NCBI RefSeq assembly: GCF_015668195.1
Contig: NZ_JADPFC010000003.1
Coordinates: forward strand, 124,001 to 188,000
Length of the DNA: 64,000 nucleotides
DNA from: Romboutsia_C sp015668195
GTDB lineage: Bacteria > Bacillota > Clostridia > Peptostreptococcales > Peptostreptococcaceae
Direction: 5' to 3'
This document shows, piece by piece, positions 8,702 through 17,806 of the stretch. Below the pieces are notes generated by a model. The model was not told where the DNA came from, made no database searches, and was given only the letters and a program-made list of their open reading frames with translations. How positions within the stretch are numbered: position 1 is the stretch's first letter; every line of letters starts with the position of its first letter. The position numbers and the translations under genes were made by a program.

Positions 8702-9007
8702 CTACTTATCAAAAACTTCTATTAAAGCTTCTATTAAATCTTTTGCTAATTGAGAAGTCATATAGTGGTCTTGAGCATGAACCATTAAAAGACTCATTGC
8801 TGGACTTTCAACATCTTCATTTAAATCTTGAGTTATTAATTCTGTTTGTATTCTATGAGCCTCAATATCTATTTTACGAGCTTCATTTATTAATGCTCTT
8901 GCTCCCTCAAAGTCCTTTTCCTTAACCTTTTTTAAAGCTTCAAAAGCTTTTGCTTTACTGTCACCTGCTGTTGATATAAGCTCCATTATTTGCATTTCTG
9001 TTGACAT
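8702..9007 (-). CDS. PTS lactose/cellobiose-family IIA component
   Basis: 101 aa, all-helical. The conserved phospho-histidine segment is LLMVHAQDHYMTSQLAKDL (His near 77), with the N-terminal MQIMELISTAGDSKAKAFEALK also typical of the family. Receives phosphate from HPr and passes it to the IIB protein. Lies 15 bp downstream of the M42 peptidase gene and 90 bp upstream of IIB. Confidence 0.93.
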   Translation of the reverse strand: MSTEMQIMELISTAGDSKAKAFEALKKVKEKDFEGARALINEARKIDIEAHRIQTELITQDLNEDVESPAMSLLMVHAQDHYMTSQLAKDLIEALIEVFDK

Positions 9008-9022
9008 TTTTTTACTCTCCTT

Positions 9023-10066
9023 TTAAATAAAATTCTTTATATTTTTGTATCTTTCTTCATCAAAATTTAAAACTAACTGAGTATACAATTCTATAATGGC
9101 TTCTAAGTCTTTATTGCTTACTATAGAAAATGCACAATGTCCATATCTAACTGGTACACAAGTTACTGCACAAGGCTTACCTTCATTTACAAGATGTGCC
9201 TCTCCACCATCAGTTCCACCTGACTCAAACATATCATGTTGAAGAGATATATTGTTTTTATCAGCAATTTCTATTATGTAATTTATCATTTTTTTATTTG
9301 GAACTAAGGTTCTATCTCTATGCATTAGCATTATGCCTTTATCTATTTGTTTTTGATTTGTGTGATCTCTTAAAAATTCATTTTTAGCACATGCTACATC
9401 TATTACAAATACTACATCAGGGTTTATTAACTGAGTTGCTGTTTTTGCACCTCTTATACCAACTTCTTCACTACTTGTAGCTGCAAAATGAACATTACAA
9501 TTTATATCTTTTTTCTCTAGTCTTTTTAAGACCTCTCCCATTACAAAGCATCCAATTCTATCATCAAAAGCCTTACCTACTAGTCTATTTTCTAAAGTAA
9601 ATTCTTCAAAATTAGTAGTGTATGTAACCATATCTCCAACTTGAATACCTAAATTGTATACTTCTTCTGCTGTATATGCCCCAACATCTGCATATACCTT
9701 CTCAACTTTACCATCATTATATATCCCATTTATGATAGCAGGAATTTTTTTCCCTTCGCTCGTAGTAATTCTTACTTTTTGTGTGAATTGTGCAAGAGGT
9801 TTTACTCCACCTATTGTTATTAAATGAATCATACCAAGCTTATCTATACTTCTTACCATAAAGCCGACTTCATCCATATGAGCACAAATCATTACATTTG
9901 GTGCCTTTTCATTTTTTATCTTAGAAAAAATTATACTCCCTAATCCATCACATACTGTTTCATCACTATAATCTTTCAACTCTTTTAATAAGACTTCTCT
10001 AACTTCTCCTTCATTAGAGGCTATCCCATCTGCTTCTGATAATTTCTTAAAAAAATCTATATTCAT
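9023..10066 (-). CDS. M42-family aminopeptidase (FrvX-like)
   Basis: 347 aa. Two-metal M42 glutamyl/leucyl aminopeptidase features: His in ICAHMDEVGFMV (about 67), Asp in KAFDDRIG, catalytic Glu pair in AATSSEEVGIRG, Asp in FVIDVACA and His in VRYGHCAFS. These large cytosolic complexes trim small peptides. In Escherichia coli the paralogue FrvX likewise sits in an operon with PTS genes and a PRD regulator (frv). Its ATG is 2 bp after the regulator stop, indicating translational coupling. Confidence 0.9.
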   Translation of the reverse strand: MNIDFFKKLSEADGIASNEGEVREVLLKELKDYSDETVCDGLGSIIFSKIKNEKAPNVMICAHMDEVGFMVRSIDKLGMIHLITIGGVKPLAQFTQKVRITTSEGKKIPAIINGIYNDGKVEKVYADVGAYTAEEVYNLGIQVGDMVTYTTNFEEFTLENRLVGKAFDDRIGCFVMGEVLKRLEKKDINCNVHFAATSSEEVGIRGAKTATQLINPDVVFVIDVACAKNEFLRDHTNQKQIDKGIMLMHRDRTLVPNKKMINYIIEIADKNNISLQHDMFESGGTDGGEAHLVNEGKPCAVTCVPVRYGHCAFSIVSNKDLEAIIELYTQLVLNFDEERYKNIKNFI

Positions 10067-10068
10067 AT

Positions 10069-11970
10069 CTAACCCCCTATGTAGATTTTTAATTTATACA
10101 TAAACTCTTCATAAGATTGTGACCTGTTTAGCATATCTACTATATCCTTATCTGCCATAATCTTAGTTAAGTATTTAGATATTTGTTTGTGGAGTTCTAG
10201 ATTTCCCTTTATTAATGAAATCATAAAAATAATTTTTGGTTTTCTATTTTCATGGATAATATCAGAATGTATCAAGGCTACTGATATTATATTTTTATTC
10301 CCTGTCATTTCAATTGGATGAGGTATTGATACACCATTTGTATAAATGGTACTTAAGTAACTTTCTCTTTCCCATACATCTTGAGGATAACTTGGAGAAC
10401 AAGCACCTTCATCAACTATACACTGTGACATATTATCAAGAATATCTTTATAATCAATTTTTTCTTTTATACATCTAAAATGATTTTTATTAAACAGACT
10501 TAATATATATTTTTTAGGATTTGACAAACTTCCTATCTGATCTGCAAATCGTACACTTTCTTTAATATTTAGATAATCTAATTCATCTAAAATTTCATTT
10601 ATAAGTATAACTGGAGCATTTGTTTTGAATTGTGGATTTGTTATTGAAAAAATCAAATCTGGCTCAAAACATACTACTTCTTCTTCATCTAACAAAGAAA
10701 AGTTTTTTATTTCAGCATTTGGAAAAATTTCTCTTAGTCTTAATTTTATTAGAAATGCACTTCCCCCACCTGATGAACATATTACTGCTATTTTATATTT
10801 TTGATTAAAACTAGCTTCCTCTCTTTTTTCAAATGGTACAGCTATATGAGTAGCTATAAAACCTATTTCCTCTTGACTTATCTTTATCTGATATTCACTT
10901 TCTATAACTTTCGAAAGTTGAATAGCCAAATTAAAAACCGTTGGATACTGCTGACTTATCTTTACTGAAAAAGGATTTTTTGTGTTATGATTCCTTTTTA
11001 CACGTTCTATTAAAGACGCGATATGTAAATAAAGTAAATTAAAGAATTCTTTATCTTCTAAAAAACTAGTATTATATTTTTTATCTACGCCTTTAAAAAA
11101 TTCGTATATTATATCTTGAAGTTTACTCTTGTCAACATTCATTATGGCAGCTTTTTTATCTTTAGTCCTCAGTTTTATAAGTTGCTTTAAGTAATCATTT
11201 TCCTCATAGGTAAGACAATATTTTTTATCTTTAAAAATTTTATCTAGTAAATCATTTATTATTAAATTTTCTGTATCTAACTTTAATTCATTAATATTTT
11301 CTAATGTTCTTAAATTAACTCTTATATACAAAGTAACAATTTGAGCTAATATTTCTTCAAGTTCCGTTAGGTTCGCTTCCAAACCATACTTATTAAGTAC
11401 ATTTTTTATTGTGATTCTAATATCATCTAATTTCAAATTATCTATAAATTTATCTCTATATTCCATTATATTTCTATTTTCTTTAAAATAATTTTCTACT
11501 AATATTTTTTGAATTGATTTAACAGATCCTTCTATCTTAATTCCATAATGAGCCTTACGCTCTAACTTCAAACCTGTATCTCTTAGTTTTTCATCTACCT
11601 TTTTTAAATCATTTTTAATTTGAGATGAACTTACTAAGAATTTTTTGCTTAACTGATCTATAGTTTTGTAACCTTCATTTACTAACAGTTCTACTATTAT
11701 AGATTCTATCCGTTGTTCTGGGTTTTCAATTGAATATGAGGGTAAGTTTTTTAGGTAATTCTCGAACTTTTCTTGGTCTTTTAGATTTAAAATATATCCT
11801 AGTCTGGTCTTGTATTCTAATTTAAAACCATTGCGTTCTTCTATACTTTCTATCTTCTTAATTTCATTTCTAATAGTTCTAGTAGATACCCCTAGCTTAT
11901 CTGCAAAATAATCTAGGCTTAAATAGTCACCACTATTTCTTAAGCATTCAAGAATAACACGCTCTCTCAT
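10069..11970 (-). CDS. PRD-containing BglG/MtlR-type transcriptional activator
   Basis: 633 aa. N-terminal DeoR/HTH_11 domain (RVILECLRNSGDYLSLDYFADKLGVSTRTI), a second Mga-like HTH (QLSKKFLVSSSQIKNDLKKV, about 100-125), two PTS regulation domains (about 165-385; second one with EIGFIATHIAVPF), an IIB-like domain (IAVICSSGGGSAFLIK) and a C-terminal IIA-Fru/Mtl domain with GVSIPHPIEM. Phosphorylation of the PRD, IIB and IIA domains by PTS proteins tunes DNA binding to sugar flow. First gene of the seven-gene operon, so it probably controls itself and the PTS. ATG at 11970 with GGAGGTGG upstream. Confidence 0.9.
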   Translation of the reverse strand: MRERVILECLRNSGDYLSLDYFADKLGVSTRTIRNEIKKIESIEERNGFKLEYKTRLGYILNLKDQEKFENYLKNLPSYSIENPEQRIESIIVELLVNEGYKTIDQLSKKFLVSSSQIKNDLKKVDEKLRDTGLKLERKAHYGIKIEGSVKSIQKILVENYFKENRNIMEYRDKFIDNLKLDDIRITIKNVLNKYGLEANLTELEEILAQIVTLYIRVNLRTLENINELKLDTENLIINDLLDKIFKDKKYCLTYEENDYLKQLIKLRTKDKKAAIMNVDKSKLQDIIYEFFKGVDKKYNTSFLEDKEFFNLLYLHIASLIERVKRNHNTKNPFSVKISQQYPTVFNLAIQLSKVIESEYQIKISQEEIGFIATHIAVPFEKREEASFNQKYKIAVICSSGGGSAFLIKLRLREIFPNAEIKNFSLLDEEEVVCFEPDLIFSITNPQFKTNAPVILINEILDELDYLNIKESVRFADQIGSLSNPKKYILSLFNKNHFRCIKEKIDYKDILDNMSQCIVDEGACSPSYPQDVWERESYLSTIYTNGVSIPHPIEMTGNKNIISVALIHSDIIHENRKPKIIFMISLIKGNLELHKQISKYLTKIMADKDIVDMLNRSQSYEEFMYKLKIYIGG

Positions 11971-12094
11971 ATACCCACCTCCCTCAGTTGTTTTTATACT
12001 TTTAAATAATGTTATGAATTAAAAACATTTTCTTGCAAAAGTCAACCTTTTCTATATTTATAGTGAAATTTATGTATCTTAATATATAATAATA

Positions 12095-12134
12095 AAATCT
12101 ATAGTTTGATACAATCAATAAAACCTATAATTTG
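12095..12134 (-). promoter_or_regulatory. direct repeat upstream of PRD operon
   Basis: AAATCTATAGTTTG at 12095-12108 is repeated as AAACCTATAATTTG at 12121-12134 (12 of 14 identical, 26-bp period). It lies about 125 bp before the regulator start and is a plausible activator site. The rest of the 11971-12253 gap is AT-rich; it has a TTGACT hexamer (12040-12045, minus strand) but no convincing -10 at standard spacing. Confidence 0.35.
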
Positions 12135-12253
12135 TTTTTTATTATATTTTAATTATATCTTCAATCTTTTTCCAATAAAAGCCGATATTTTTCAACAATT
12201 TTATGAAAAAACTATACCATTATTTAAATAAATGACATATCTTTTTCAAAAAT

Positions 12254-12296
12254 AAAAATATCCTAGAATTATATAAGATAATTCTAGGATATTTTT
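12254..12296 (-). terminator. terminator of agaS-aldolase operon
   Basis: Perfect 18-bp arms (12254-12271 and 12279-12296) with a 7-nt loop, starting 4 bp after the aldolase stop. The minus strand continues with a T-rich tract, and symmetric A/T runs would let it work in both directions. Confidence 0.9.
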
Positions 12297-12300
12297 ATTT

Positions 12301-13152
12301 TTATGCTTTATTTATAGACCCACATACCGCCATCTTTTCTTTTACAAATGATTTTACTGATTGAAGTCCAGCTTTTCCATATTTCTTTGGATCTATAACT
12401 TCAGGATCCTCATTTAAGACTTTTTTTACACCGTTACTATATGCAATTCTTAATTCGGTTGCATAGTTAACTTTAACAATCCCTCTTCTTATAGTTTCTT
12501 TTATAGTTTCATCAGGTATTCCTGAACCTCCATGTAATACTAATGGTACTGAAACTAATTTTTTAATTTCTGATAATCTATCTAAATCTATTTTAGGCTC
12601 TCCTTTATATAAACCATGTGCTGTACCTATGGCTATAGCTAATGAAGACACTCCTGTTCTTTCAACAAATTCTTTTGCTTCTTGTGGATCTGTATGAGCG
12701 CTTCCTTCTCCACCATCTAAATCATCCTCTTTTCCACCAACTTTTCCAAGTTCTGCTTCTACTGGTATAAAAGATGGTTTACAAGCTTCTACTACTGCTT
12801 TTGATAATGATATATTTTCTTCAAAACTTTCATGAGAACCATCTATCATTATTGATGTATAACCTGTTCTTAAAGCTCTCATTGCAAGATCAAAACTTGA
12901 ACCATGATCTAGATGCATTGCTACAGGTACTTTCGCTCTCTCTGCTGCAACTTTTGCATTTGCTAAATAATAGTCAAGACCTGCATATTTTACAGTAGAT
13001 GGAGTAGTTTGTAATATAACTGGAGAATTTAATTCTTCCGCAGCTTCTATAACAGCCATTACCATTTCCATATTCTCTACATTAAAAGCCCCTACTGCAT
13101 ATTTTCCCTCTTGTGCTTTTTTAAACATTTCAGTTGTCGTTACTAATGCCAT
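12301..13152 (-). CDS. class II fructose/tagatose-bisphosphate aldolase (GatY/KbaY-like)
   Basis: 283 aa, the size of KbaY/GatY tagatose-1,6-bisphosphate aldolases (longer class II FBAs exceed 300). Zn ligands: His in AMHLDHGSS, Glu in VEAELGKVGG, His in GTAHGLYKG and His in LVLHGGSGI; phosphate-binding residues in VKVNYATEL. Splits the hexose bisphosphate into dihydroxyacetone phosphate and glyceraldehyde 3-phosphate. Follows the AgaS-like gene by 48 bp and is in the same operator-controlled unit. Tagatose specificity is inferred from context; a fructose-bisphosphate role is not excluded. Confidence 0.88.
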   Translation of the reverse strand: MALVTTTEMFKKAQEGKYAVGAFNVENMEMVMAVIEAAEELNSPVILQTTPSTVKYAGLDYYLANAKVAAERAKVPVAMHLDHGSSFDLAMRALRTGYTSIMIDGSHESFEENISLSKAVVEACKPSFIPVEAELGKVGGKEDDLDGGEGSAHTDPQEAKEFVERTGVSSLAIAIGTAHGLYKGEPKIDLDRLSEIKKLVSVPLVLHGGSGIPDETIKETIRRGIVKVNYATELRIAYSNGVKKVLNEDPEVIDPKKYGKAGLQSVKSFVKEKMAVCGSINKA

Positions 13153-13200
13153 ATTTATACCCCCTAATTTTAATCTAAATATTTATAAGTTTTCAATTTA

Positions 13201-14370
13201 TTACTTCTCATATTCGTGTATTATTACACCTTTTACTACTCTATTTACTGTCCCTGTTGGCGATGGTGTATCTGGTTTATTATTACATTTTACTGATGCA
13301 AATAGTGATATAGTTTGTGCAAATAATACATATGGGAATGCAAGGTATGCATCTGGTAATTTATTGTATTCTTTTTTAAATCCAAATGTTGTACCTGAGA
13401 AATTATTTTCATTTTCTGCTGATATTGCACAAGTAAGTTTAGCAATTTTATCTGCATTTATTTCTTCTAAAACATCTAAATCATATTTTCTTGTGTATAC
13501 ATTGTTGGATACAAATACAAATATAAGCGTATTTTCATCAATGAACGACTTTGGACCATGTCTAAATCCCATAGGAGAATCATATGCTGTAGCTATTTTT
13601 CCTGCTGTAAGCTCTAATAATTTTAACTGTGCTTCTTGTGTTAATCCACCTAGGCCTCCAGACCCTAAATATACTACTCTATTAAAATCTTTATTTATTA
13701 ACTCATGTATTTCATCTTTTCTATCTAATACATTTTTTCCCATTTCTATTATTGCATCTATATAAGATTTCTCTACATCCTCTTCTAAGTTATCAAATAT
13801 TAACATGGCAGTTAACATCATACATGAGAAACTCCCTGTCATAGCAAAACCTTTATCATTAGATCTTGATGGCATTAATAATAAATAATTATTTTCATCA
13901 TTTTTAGTTACTTGAGCAAGTTTTCCTTCTGGAGCACAAGTTATAGCTAAATGATAAAAATTATCTACAATTTGTCTTCCTAAATTTAGAGCGGCTAAAC
14001 TTTCAGGGCTATTTCCACTTCTTGCAAATGAAACTAATAATGTTGGTACATCCTTTTTTAAGTAATCATATGGATTAGAAACTATATCTGTAGTAGGTAT
14101 TGCTTCAATTATATATTTTCTTATATCATTTTTATTTTTAAGATATGGAAGTATTGAGTTTCCTACATAAGCTGAAGTTCCAGCACCTGTAAATATAACT
14201 CTAAATTGCCCATGCTTACTGCTGATATTTTCTATAAACTTATTTAACTGCTCTTTATTATCCTTATATATTTCATAAGCTTCTAACCATAATTCAGGTT
14301 GTTGCTTTATTTCTGTTGTTGTTATTATTGCCCCTAAATCTTGTAACTTTTGTTCTTCTAATTTAAACAT
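13201..14370 (-). CDS. agaS: AgaS-like SIS-domain sugar-phosphate isomerase/deaminase
   Basis: 389 aa from MFKLEEQKLQ with two SIS domains. Sugar-phosphate binding motifs are FTGAGTSAYVGNS (about 67-79), SFARSGNSPES (about 120) and YLGSGGLGGLTQEAQ with GFRHGPKSF in the second half. Length and motifs match AgaS, which deaminates and isomerises galactosamine 6-phosphate to tagatose 6-phosphate, rather than GlmS or NagB. The upstream in-frame ATG at 14388 lies before the GGGGAAAG ribosome site, so 14370 is chosen. Preceded by two GGT-N4-ACC operators. Confidence 0.85.
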   Translation of the reverse strand: MFKLEEQKLQDLGAIITTTEIKQQPELWLEAYEIYKDNKEQLNKFIENISSKHGQFRVIFTGAGTSAYVGNSILPYLKNKNDIRKYIIEAIPTTDIVSNPYDYLKKDVPTLLVSFARSGNSPESLAALNLGRQIVDNFYHLAITCAPEGKLAQVTKNDENNYLLLMPSRSNDKGFAMTGSFSCMMLTAMLIFDNLEEDVEKSYIDAIIEMGKNVLDRKDEIHELINKDFNRVVYLGSGGLGGLTQEAQLKLLELTAGKIATAYDSPMGFRHGPKSFIDENTLIFVFVSNNVYTRKYDLDVLEEINADKIAKLTCAISAENENNFSGTTFGFKKEYNKLPDAYLAFPYVLFAQTISLFASVKCNNKPDTPSPTGTVNRVVKGVIIHEYEK

Positions 14371-14404
14371 ATTACTTTCCCCTTTCATATTTTCAAATTT
14401 AATT

Positions 14405-14426
14405 CTGGTAATAAGGTTATTACCAG
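14405..14426. promoter_or_regulatory. GntR-type operator 1 (upstream of agaS)
   Basis: A perfect 22-bp palindrome: CTGGTAATAA (14405-14414), GG, TTATTACCAG (14417-14426). It contains the core GGT-TATT-ACC (14415-14424) shared with three other sites in this locus. It lies 35 bp upstream of the agaS start, where a bound repressor would block transcription. Confidence 0.7.
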
Positions 14427-14482
14427 TTATTTTAAATAAAAAAAATATATATCATACTTAAACTATTTTATTTCCCCCCAAG

Positions 14483-14494
14483 TGGTAATTACCA
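14483..14494. promoter_or_regulatory. GntR-type operator 2 (upstream of agaS)
   Basis: Perfect 12-bp palindrome TGGTAATTACCA, 57 bp further upstream of operator 1. Same TGGT-N4-ACCA architecture as the NagR/DasR class of GntR/UTRA binding sites. Confidence 0.65.
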
Positions 14495-14647
14495 ATAACC
14501 CAAATATAAATTAATTTGAATTTTTTGTCAATAAGAAAATATTTATATTCTTCTCATTATAAACTTTATGCTTTAATAACAATTAAGTTTACAATTATAA
14601 AAATATGCTAAAAATAATTATTATGAAACTATTTATCTCAGATTTTA

Positions 14648-15577
14648 CTAACTTAATTTTGTTACTTTAACTAAGCCTTGATATTTTTCAACTTCTTCTA
14701 AAGTTACAAATCCAGTTTCTATGTTAAGAGCATTACTTATACCACAAGCATTCGAAAGTTTAAGCAAGTCTTCTACTTCATATCCTCTCAAGATACCTAC
14801 ACCAAATCCAGCTATTGTACTATCTCCACTACCTACAGTATTCACCGCTTCTATCTTTGGTACTTTTGCTTCATATACTCCATCTTCATTTAGGTAAATC
14901 ATTCCTTCTTTTCCTAGAGATATACATACATTTTGTGCTCCCATTTCAAGAAGTTTTTTCCCTGCAGAAATAATCTCATCTCTTGACTCTACATTTGTTC
15001 CTAATATCTGTCTTATTTCATCTGTGTTAGGTTTTATTAAATATGGCTTTGATTTTAATGCTATTTTTAATGGTTCTCCTGATGTATCTAATATAAATTT
15101 TATATTATTTTCTCTGCATATATGACCTATCTTTTCATAATAATCTAGTGGCATATTTTGACAGTAGCTACCTGAAGCTATTAATATTTTAGTATCTTTT
15201 ATCACTTCTTTTATATCATTTTCAAACTTTTCTAAATCACTCTTTTCTATTATTGGCCCTTTTTCTAAAAACTCTGTACTTACCTTATCGTCTTCAATTA
15301 TATTTAAACAATTTCTAGTCTCTTGCTTTATTTCTGTAAATTTGTTTTTTATATCTAATTTTCTAAGCTCATCCTTTATAAAGGATCCATTAAATCCCCC
15401 TAAAAATCCCATAGCTAAAGGATTTTCTCCTAAAATTTTGCATACTTTCGTTACATTTAAACCCTTGCCTCCAGCAGTTGCATTTGTACTTACCACTCTT
15501 TGAACTTCACCTATATTTATACTATTTACTCGATACATTCTATCTATAGATGGATTGAATGTTATTGTCGTAATCAT
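14648..15577 (-). CDS. PfkB-family tagatose-6-phosphate / 1-phosphofructokinase
   Basis: 309 aa ribokinase-like fold. N-terminal ITFNPSIDRMY and the TAGGKGLNVTKV motif (about 34-45) are the LacC/FruK signature. The catalytic base is in NTVGSGDSTIAGF (Asp near 253). LacC phosphorylates tagatose 6-phosphate to the 1,6-bisphosphate; FruK acts on fructose 1-phosphate. Company with AgaS and a GatY-like aldolase favours the tagatose role. It is a separate transcription unit with its own operator at 15628-15641 and AAGGAG ribosome site. Confidence 0.88.
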   Translation of the reverse strand: MITTITFNPSIDRMYRVNSINIGEVQRVVSTNATAGGKGLNVTKVCKILGENPLAMGFLGGFNGSFIKDELRKLDIKNKFTEIKQETRNCLNIIEDDKVSTEFLEKGPIIEKSDLEKFENDIKEVIKDTKILIASGSYCQNMPLDYYEKIGHICRENNIKFILDTSGEPLKIALKSKPYLIKPNTDEIRQILGTNVESRDEIISAGKKLLEMGAQNVCISLGKEGMIYLNEDGVYEAKVPKIEAVNTVGSGDSTIAGFGVGILRGYEVEDLLKLSNACGISNALNIETGFVTLEEVEKYQGLVKVTKLS

Positions 15578-15627
15578 ACTTAATTCTCCTTTTATTAATA
15601 TACAAACCCCTAATCTATAACCTTTAT

Positions 15628-15641
15628 GTGGTTACTACCAC
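15628..15641. promoter_or_regulatory. GntR-type operator 3 (upstream of kinase gene)
   Basis: GTGGT-TACT-ACCAC inverted repeat, 51 bp upstream of the kinase ATG on the minus strand. Same half-sites as operator 4. Confidence 0.7.
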
Positions 15642-15772
15642 TTTGAATATAAATTATTTTATTCTTTTTGTCAACACTATGTAGTCTTGGCATAAATTGA
15701 TAATTTACCTTGCTCAGATATCTCTGTACTTTACTCATTGACAGAAATAGTTGCACATTTTATAATTAAAAC

Positions 15773-15786
15773 GTGGTAATAACCAC
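15773..15786. promoter_or_regulatory. GntR-type operator 4 (upstream of gntR-nagA)
   Basis: GTGGT-AATA-ACCAC inverted repeat ending 21 bp before the ATG of the GntR gene, implying autoregulation. With site 3 it brackets the divergent promoters of the kinase and the gntR-nagA unit. Confidence 0.72.
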
Positions 15787-15807
15787 TTAGAGAGGATTAA
15801 ATTTTTT

Positions 15808-16533
15808 ATGATAAACAGAAATGATAAAAGACCAATATATGATCAATTAGTTGAAATACTCAGAAATAAAATTGAAAATGAGATGGAGCCAAATGATAGG
15901 ATGCTATCAGAAAGAAAAATTTGTGATGAATACGGGGTAAGTAGAACCACAGTTAGATTAGCCATGGCTGACTTAGAGCATATGGGGTATATATACAAAA
16001 GGCATGGAAAAGGAACTTTCGTCGCTGCACTTAATCAAAATTCACAAAATTTAATGGATAGTTATAGTTTTACTGATCATATGAAAGCTCAAGGAAAAAA
16101 TCCAAGTACAAAAGTATTATCATTTGAGATAGTAGAAAGTACAAAATATTTTTCTGAAAAGTTAGGTATAAACCCTGGCGAAAAAATAATAAAAATAATG
16201 CGTCTAAGGCTTGCAGATAATATTCCTATGATGCTTGAAAGAACATACCTTCCTATGAGGGAGTTTGTGGGATTAACACAAGAAAAAGTTATCCAAAAAC
16301 CTTTATATGAAATATTTAGAGAAGACTACGGAGAAATTATTAAAGTGGCTGATGAAGAATTTTCTGCAGGTATAGTATCTGATAAAGAGGCAGAACTATT
16401 GGAAGTACCAATAGATTCAGCATGCCTAAAATTACTTCGTACTACATATAATGATAATAATATAGTTATTGAATTTACTCTAAGCGTTGCTAGAAGCGAC
16501 AAATTCGTATATAAAATAAGACACTTAAGATAA
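15808..16533 (+). CDS. GntR/UTRA-family repressor (NagR/AgaR-like)
   Basis: 241 aa. N-terminal winged helix: RPIYDQLVEILRNKIENEM, then LSERKICDEYGVSRTTVRLAM (about 38-58) and YIYKRHGKGTFV. The C-terminal UTRA effector domain (about 90-235) carries the family's ARSDKFVYKI end. UTRA regulators of amino-sugar genes release DNA on binding a sugar phosphate such as GlcN-6-P or GlcNAc-6-P. Plus strand, 38 bp before nagA. The four palindromes around it are its likely operators. Confidence 0.9.
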   Translation: MINRNDKRPIYDQLVEILRNKIENEMEPNDRMLSERKICDEYGVSRTTVRLAMADLEHMGYIYKRHGKGTFVAALNQNSQNLMDSYSFTDHMKAQGKNPSTKVLSFEIVESTKYFSEKLGINPGEKIIKIMRLRLADNIPMMLERTYLPMREFVGLTQEKVIQKPLYEIFREDYGEIIKVADEEFSAGIVSDKEAELLEVPIDSACLKLLRTTYNDNNIVIEFTLSVARSDKFVYKIRHLR

Positions 16534-16571
16534 GAATCATACAAAATATAATGTAATTAGGGGGATTAACT

Positions 16572-17726
16572 TTGAAAAATTTTATTTATGCAGATAAGTT
16601 TTTTATGAAATATGGTATAGAGGAAAAAGGATACATTAGTATAATTGATGGTAAATTTGGTAAATTTCAAAAAGAAAAACCAGATATTAATGACAATATA
16701 ATAGATTACTCAGGTAAGTATATTGCTCCAGGTTTAGTCGATACTCACATACATGGTCTTTTAAATGCTGATGTTATGGATAACACATTTGAGGCTATTA
16801 ATACAATTTCAAAAGGATTACTAAAATATGGAGTAACTTCTTTTCTACCAACAACTTTAACTGATTCTATAGAAACACTAAATGAATCTATAGAAAATAT
16901 AAGTAATAATTACAAAAAAGTTGAGGGTGCAAAAATACAGGGAATTTTCTTAGAAGGACCATTTTTTACTGAAAAACATAAAGGTGCTCAGAATGAAAAA
17001 TATTTTAAGGACCCTGAAATTAATACTCTAAAAAAATGGCAAGAAAAATCAGGAAACTTAATAAAGAAAATAGCAATTGCTCCAGAACGTGAAGGTGCAG
17101 TAGAGTTTACTAAATACGCTACTAAAAACAATATATCAATAGCACTTGGGCATAGTTCAGCTACATTTGAACAAGCCGAGAAAGTAGTTAATTCAGGTGC
17201 TAAAATATTTGTACACACATATAACGGTATGAGCCCATTAAATCATAGGGAACCTGGAATGGTTGGAGCAGCTATGGCATTAAAAGATACATATGCCGAG
17301 CTAATATGTGATGGACATCATGTAAGCCCTATTGCTGCTAAAATAATGATGGATATTAAATCTAGAGATAATATTGCCTTGATTACAGATTGTATGAGGG
17401 CTGGTGCTATGGCTGATGGTGAGTATACTCTTGGTAAATTCAATGTTAATGTAAAAAATGGAGTAGCAAGATTAAGTAGCGGAAGTTTGGCTGGAAGCGT
17501 ATTAACAATGAATAACGCTATTAAAAATGTAATTGATTGGAATATCGCAACTTTAGAAGAGGCAATAAAAATGGCTTCATATGTGCCTGCTTTAAGTTGT
17601 AATATTAATGATGTATGTGGTTCTATAGACCAAGGTATGGATGCAGATTTTATAGTTATAGATAATAATTTAAATGTATATGAAACTTATATAAATGGTG
17701 TATGTAAATATAAAGTTAATGAGTAA
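16572..17726 (+). CDS. nagA: N-acetylhexosamine-6-phosphate deacetylase
   Basis: 384 aa amidohydrolase. GLVDTHIHGLLNADVMD (about 55-71) gives the HxH pair, EGPFF the metal-binding Glu, ALGHSSAT and VHTYNGM further His ligands, and LITDCMRAGAM the catalytic Asp. Removes acetate from GlcNAc-6-P (NagA) or GalNAc-6-P (AgaA). The AgaS-type neighbour suggests the latter as well. Start is TTG at 16572 preceded by AGGGGGATTAAC; no in-frame ATG is better placed. Co-transcribed with the GntR gene and closed by a strong terminator. Confidence 0.92.
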   Translation: MKNFIYADKFFMKYGIEEKGYISIIDGKFGKFQKEKPDINDNIIDYSGKYIAPGLVDTHIHGLLNADVMDNTFEAINTISKGLLKYGVTSFLPTTLTDSIETLNESIENISNNYKKVEGAKIQGIFLEGPFFTEKHKGAQNEKYFKDPEINTLKKWQEKSGNLIKKIAIAPEREGAVEFTKYATKNNISIALGHSSATFEQAEKVVNSGAKIFVHTYNGMSPLNHREPGMVGAAMALKDTYAELICDGHHVSPIAAKIMMDIKSRDNIALITDCMRAGAMADGEYTLGKFNVNVKNGVARLSSGSLAGSVLTMNNAIKNVIDWNIATLEEAIKMASYVPALSCNINDVCGSIDQGMDADFIVIDNNLNVYETYINGVCKYKVNE

Positions 17727-17757
17727 GTTTATACAAAGATAAATATCTAAATATGAA

Positions 17758-17806
17758 AGTGTAGATAGATTGGTGTAAAAGCAAATTTATCTACACTCTT
17801 TTTATT
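17758..17806 (+). terminator. terminator of gntR-nagA
   Basis: 10-bp stem (17758-17767 with 17788-17797) followed by CTTTTTATT on the plus strand, 32 bp after the nagA stop. No gene is seen from here to 17930. Confidence 0.85.
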
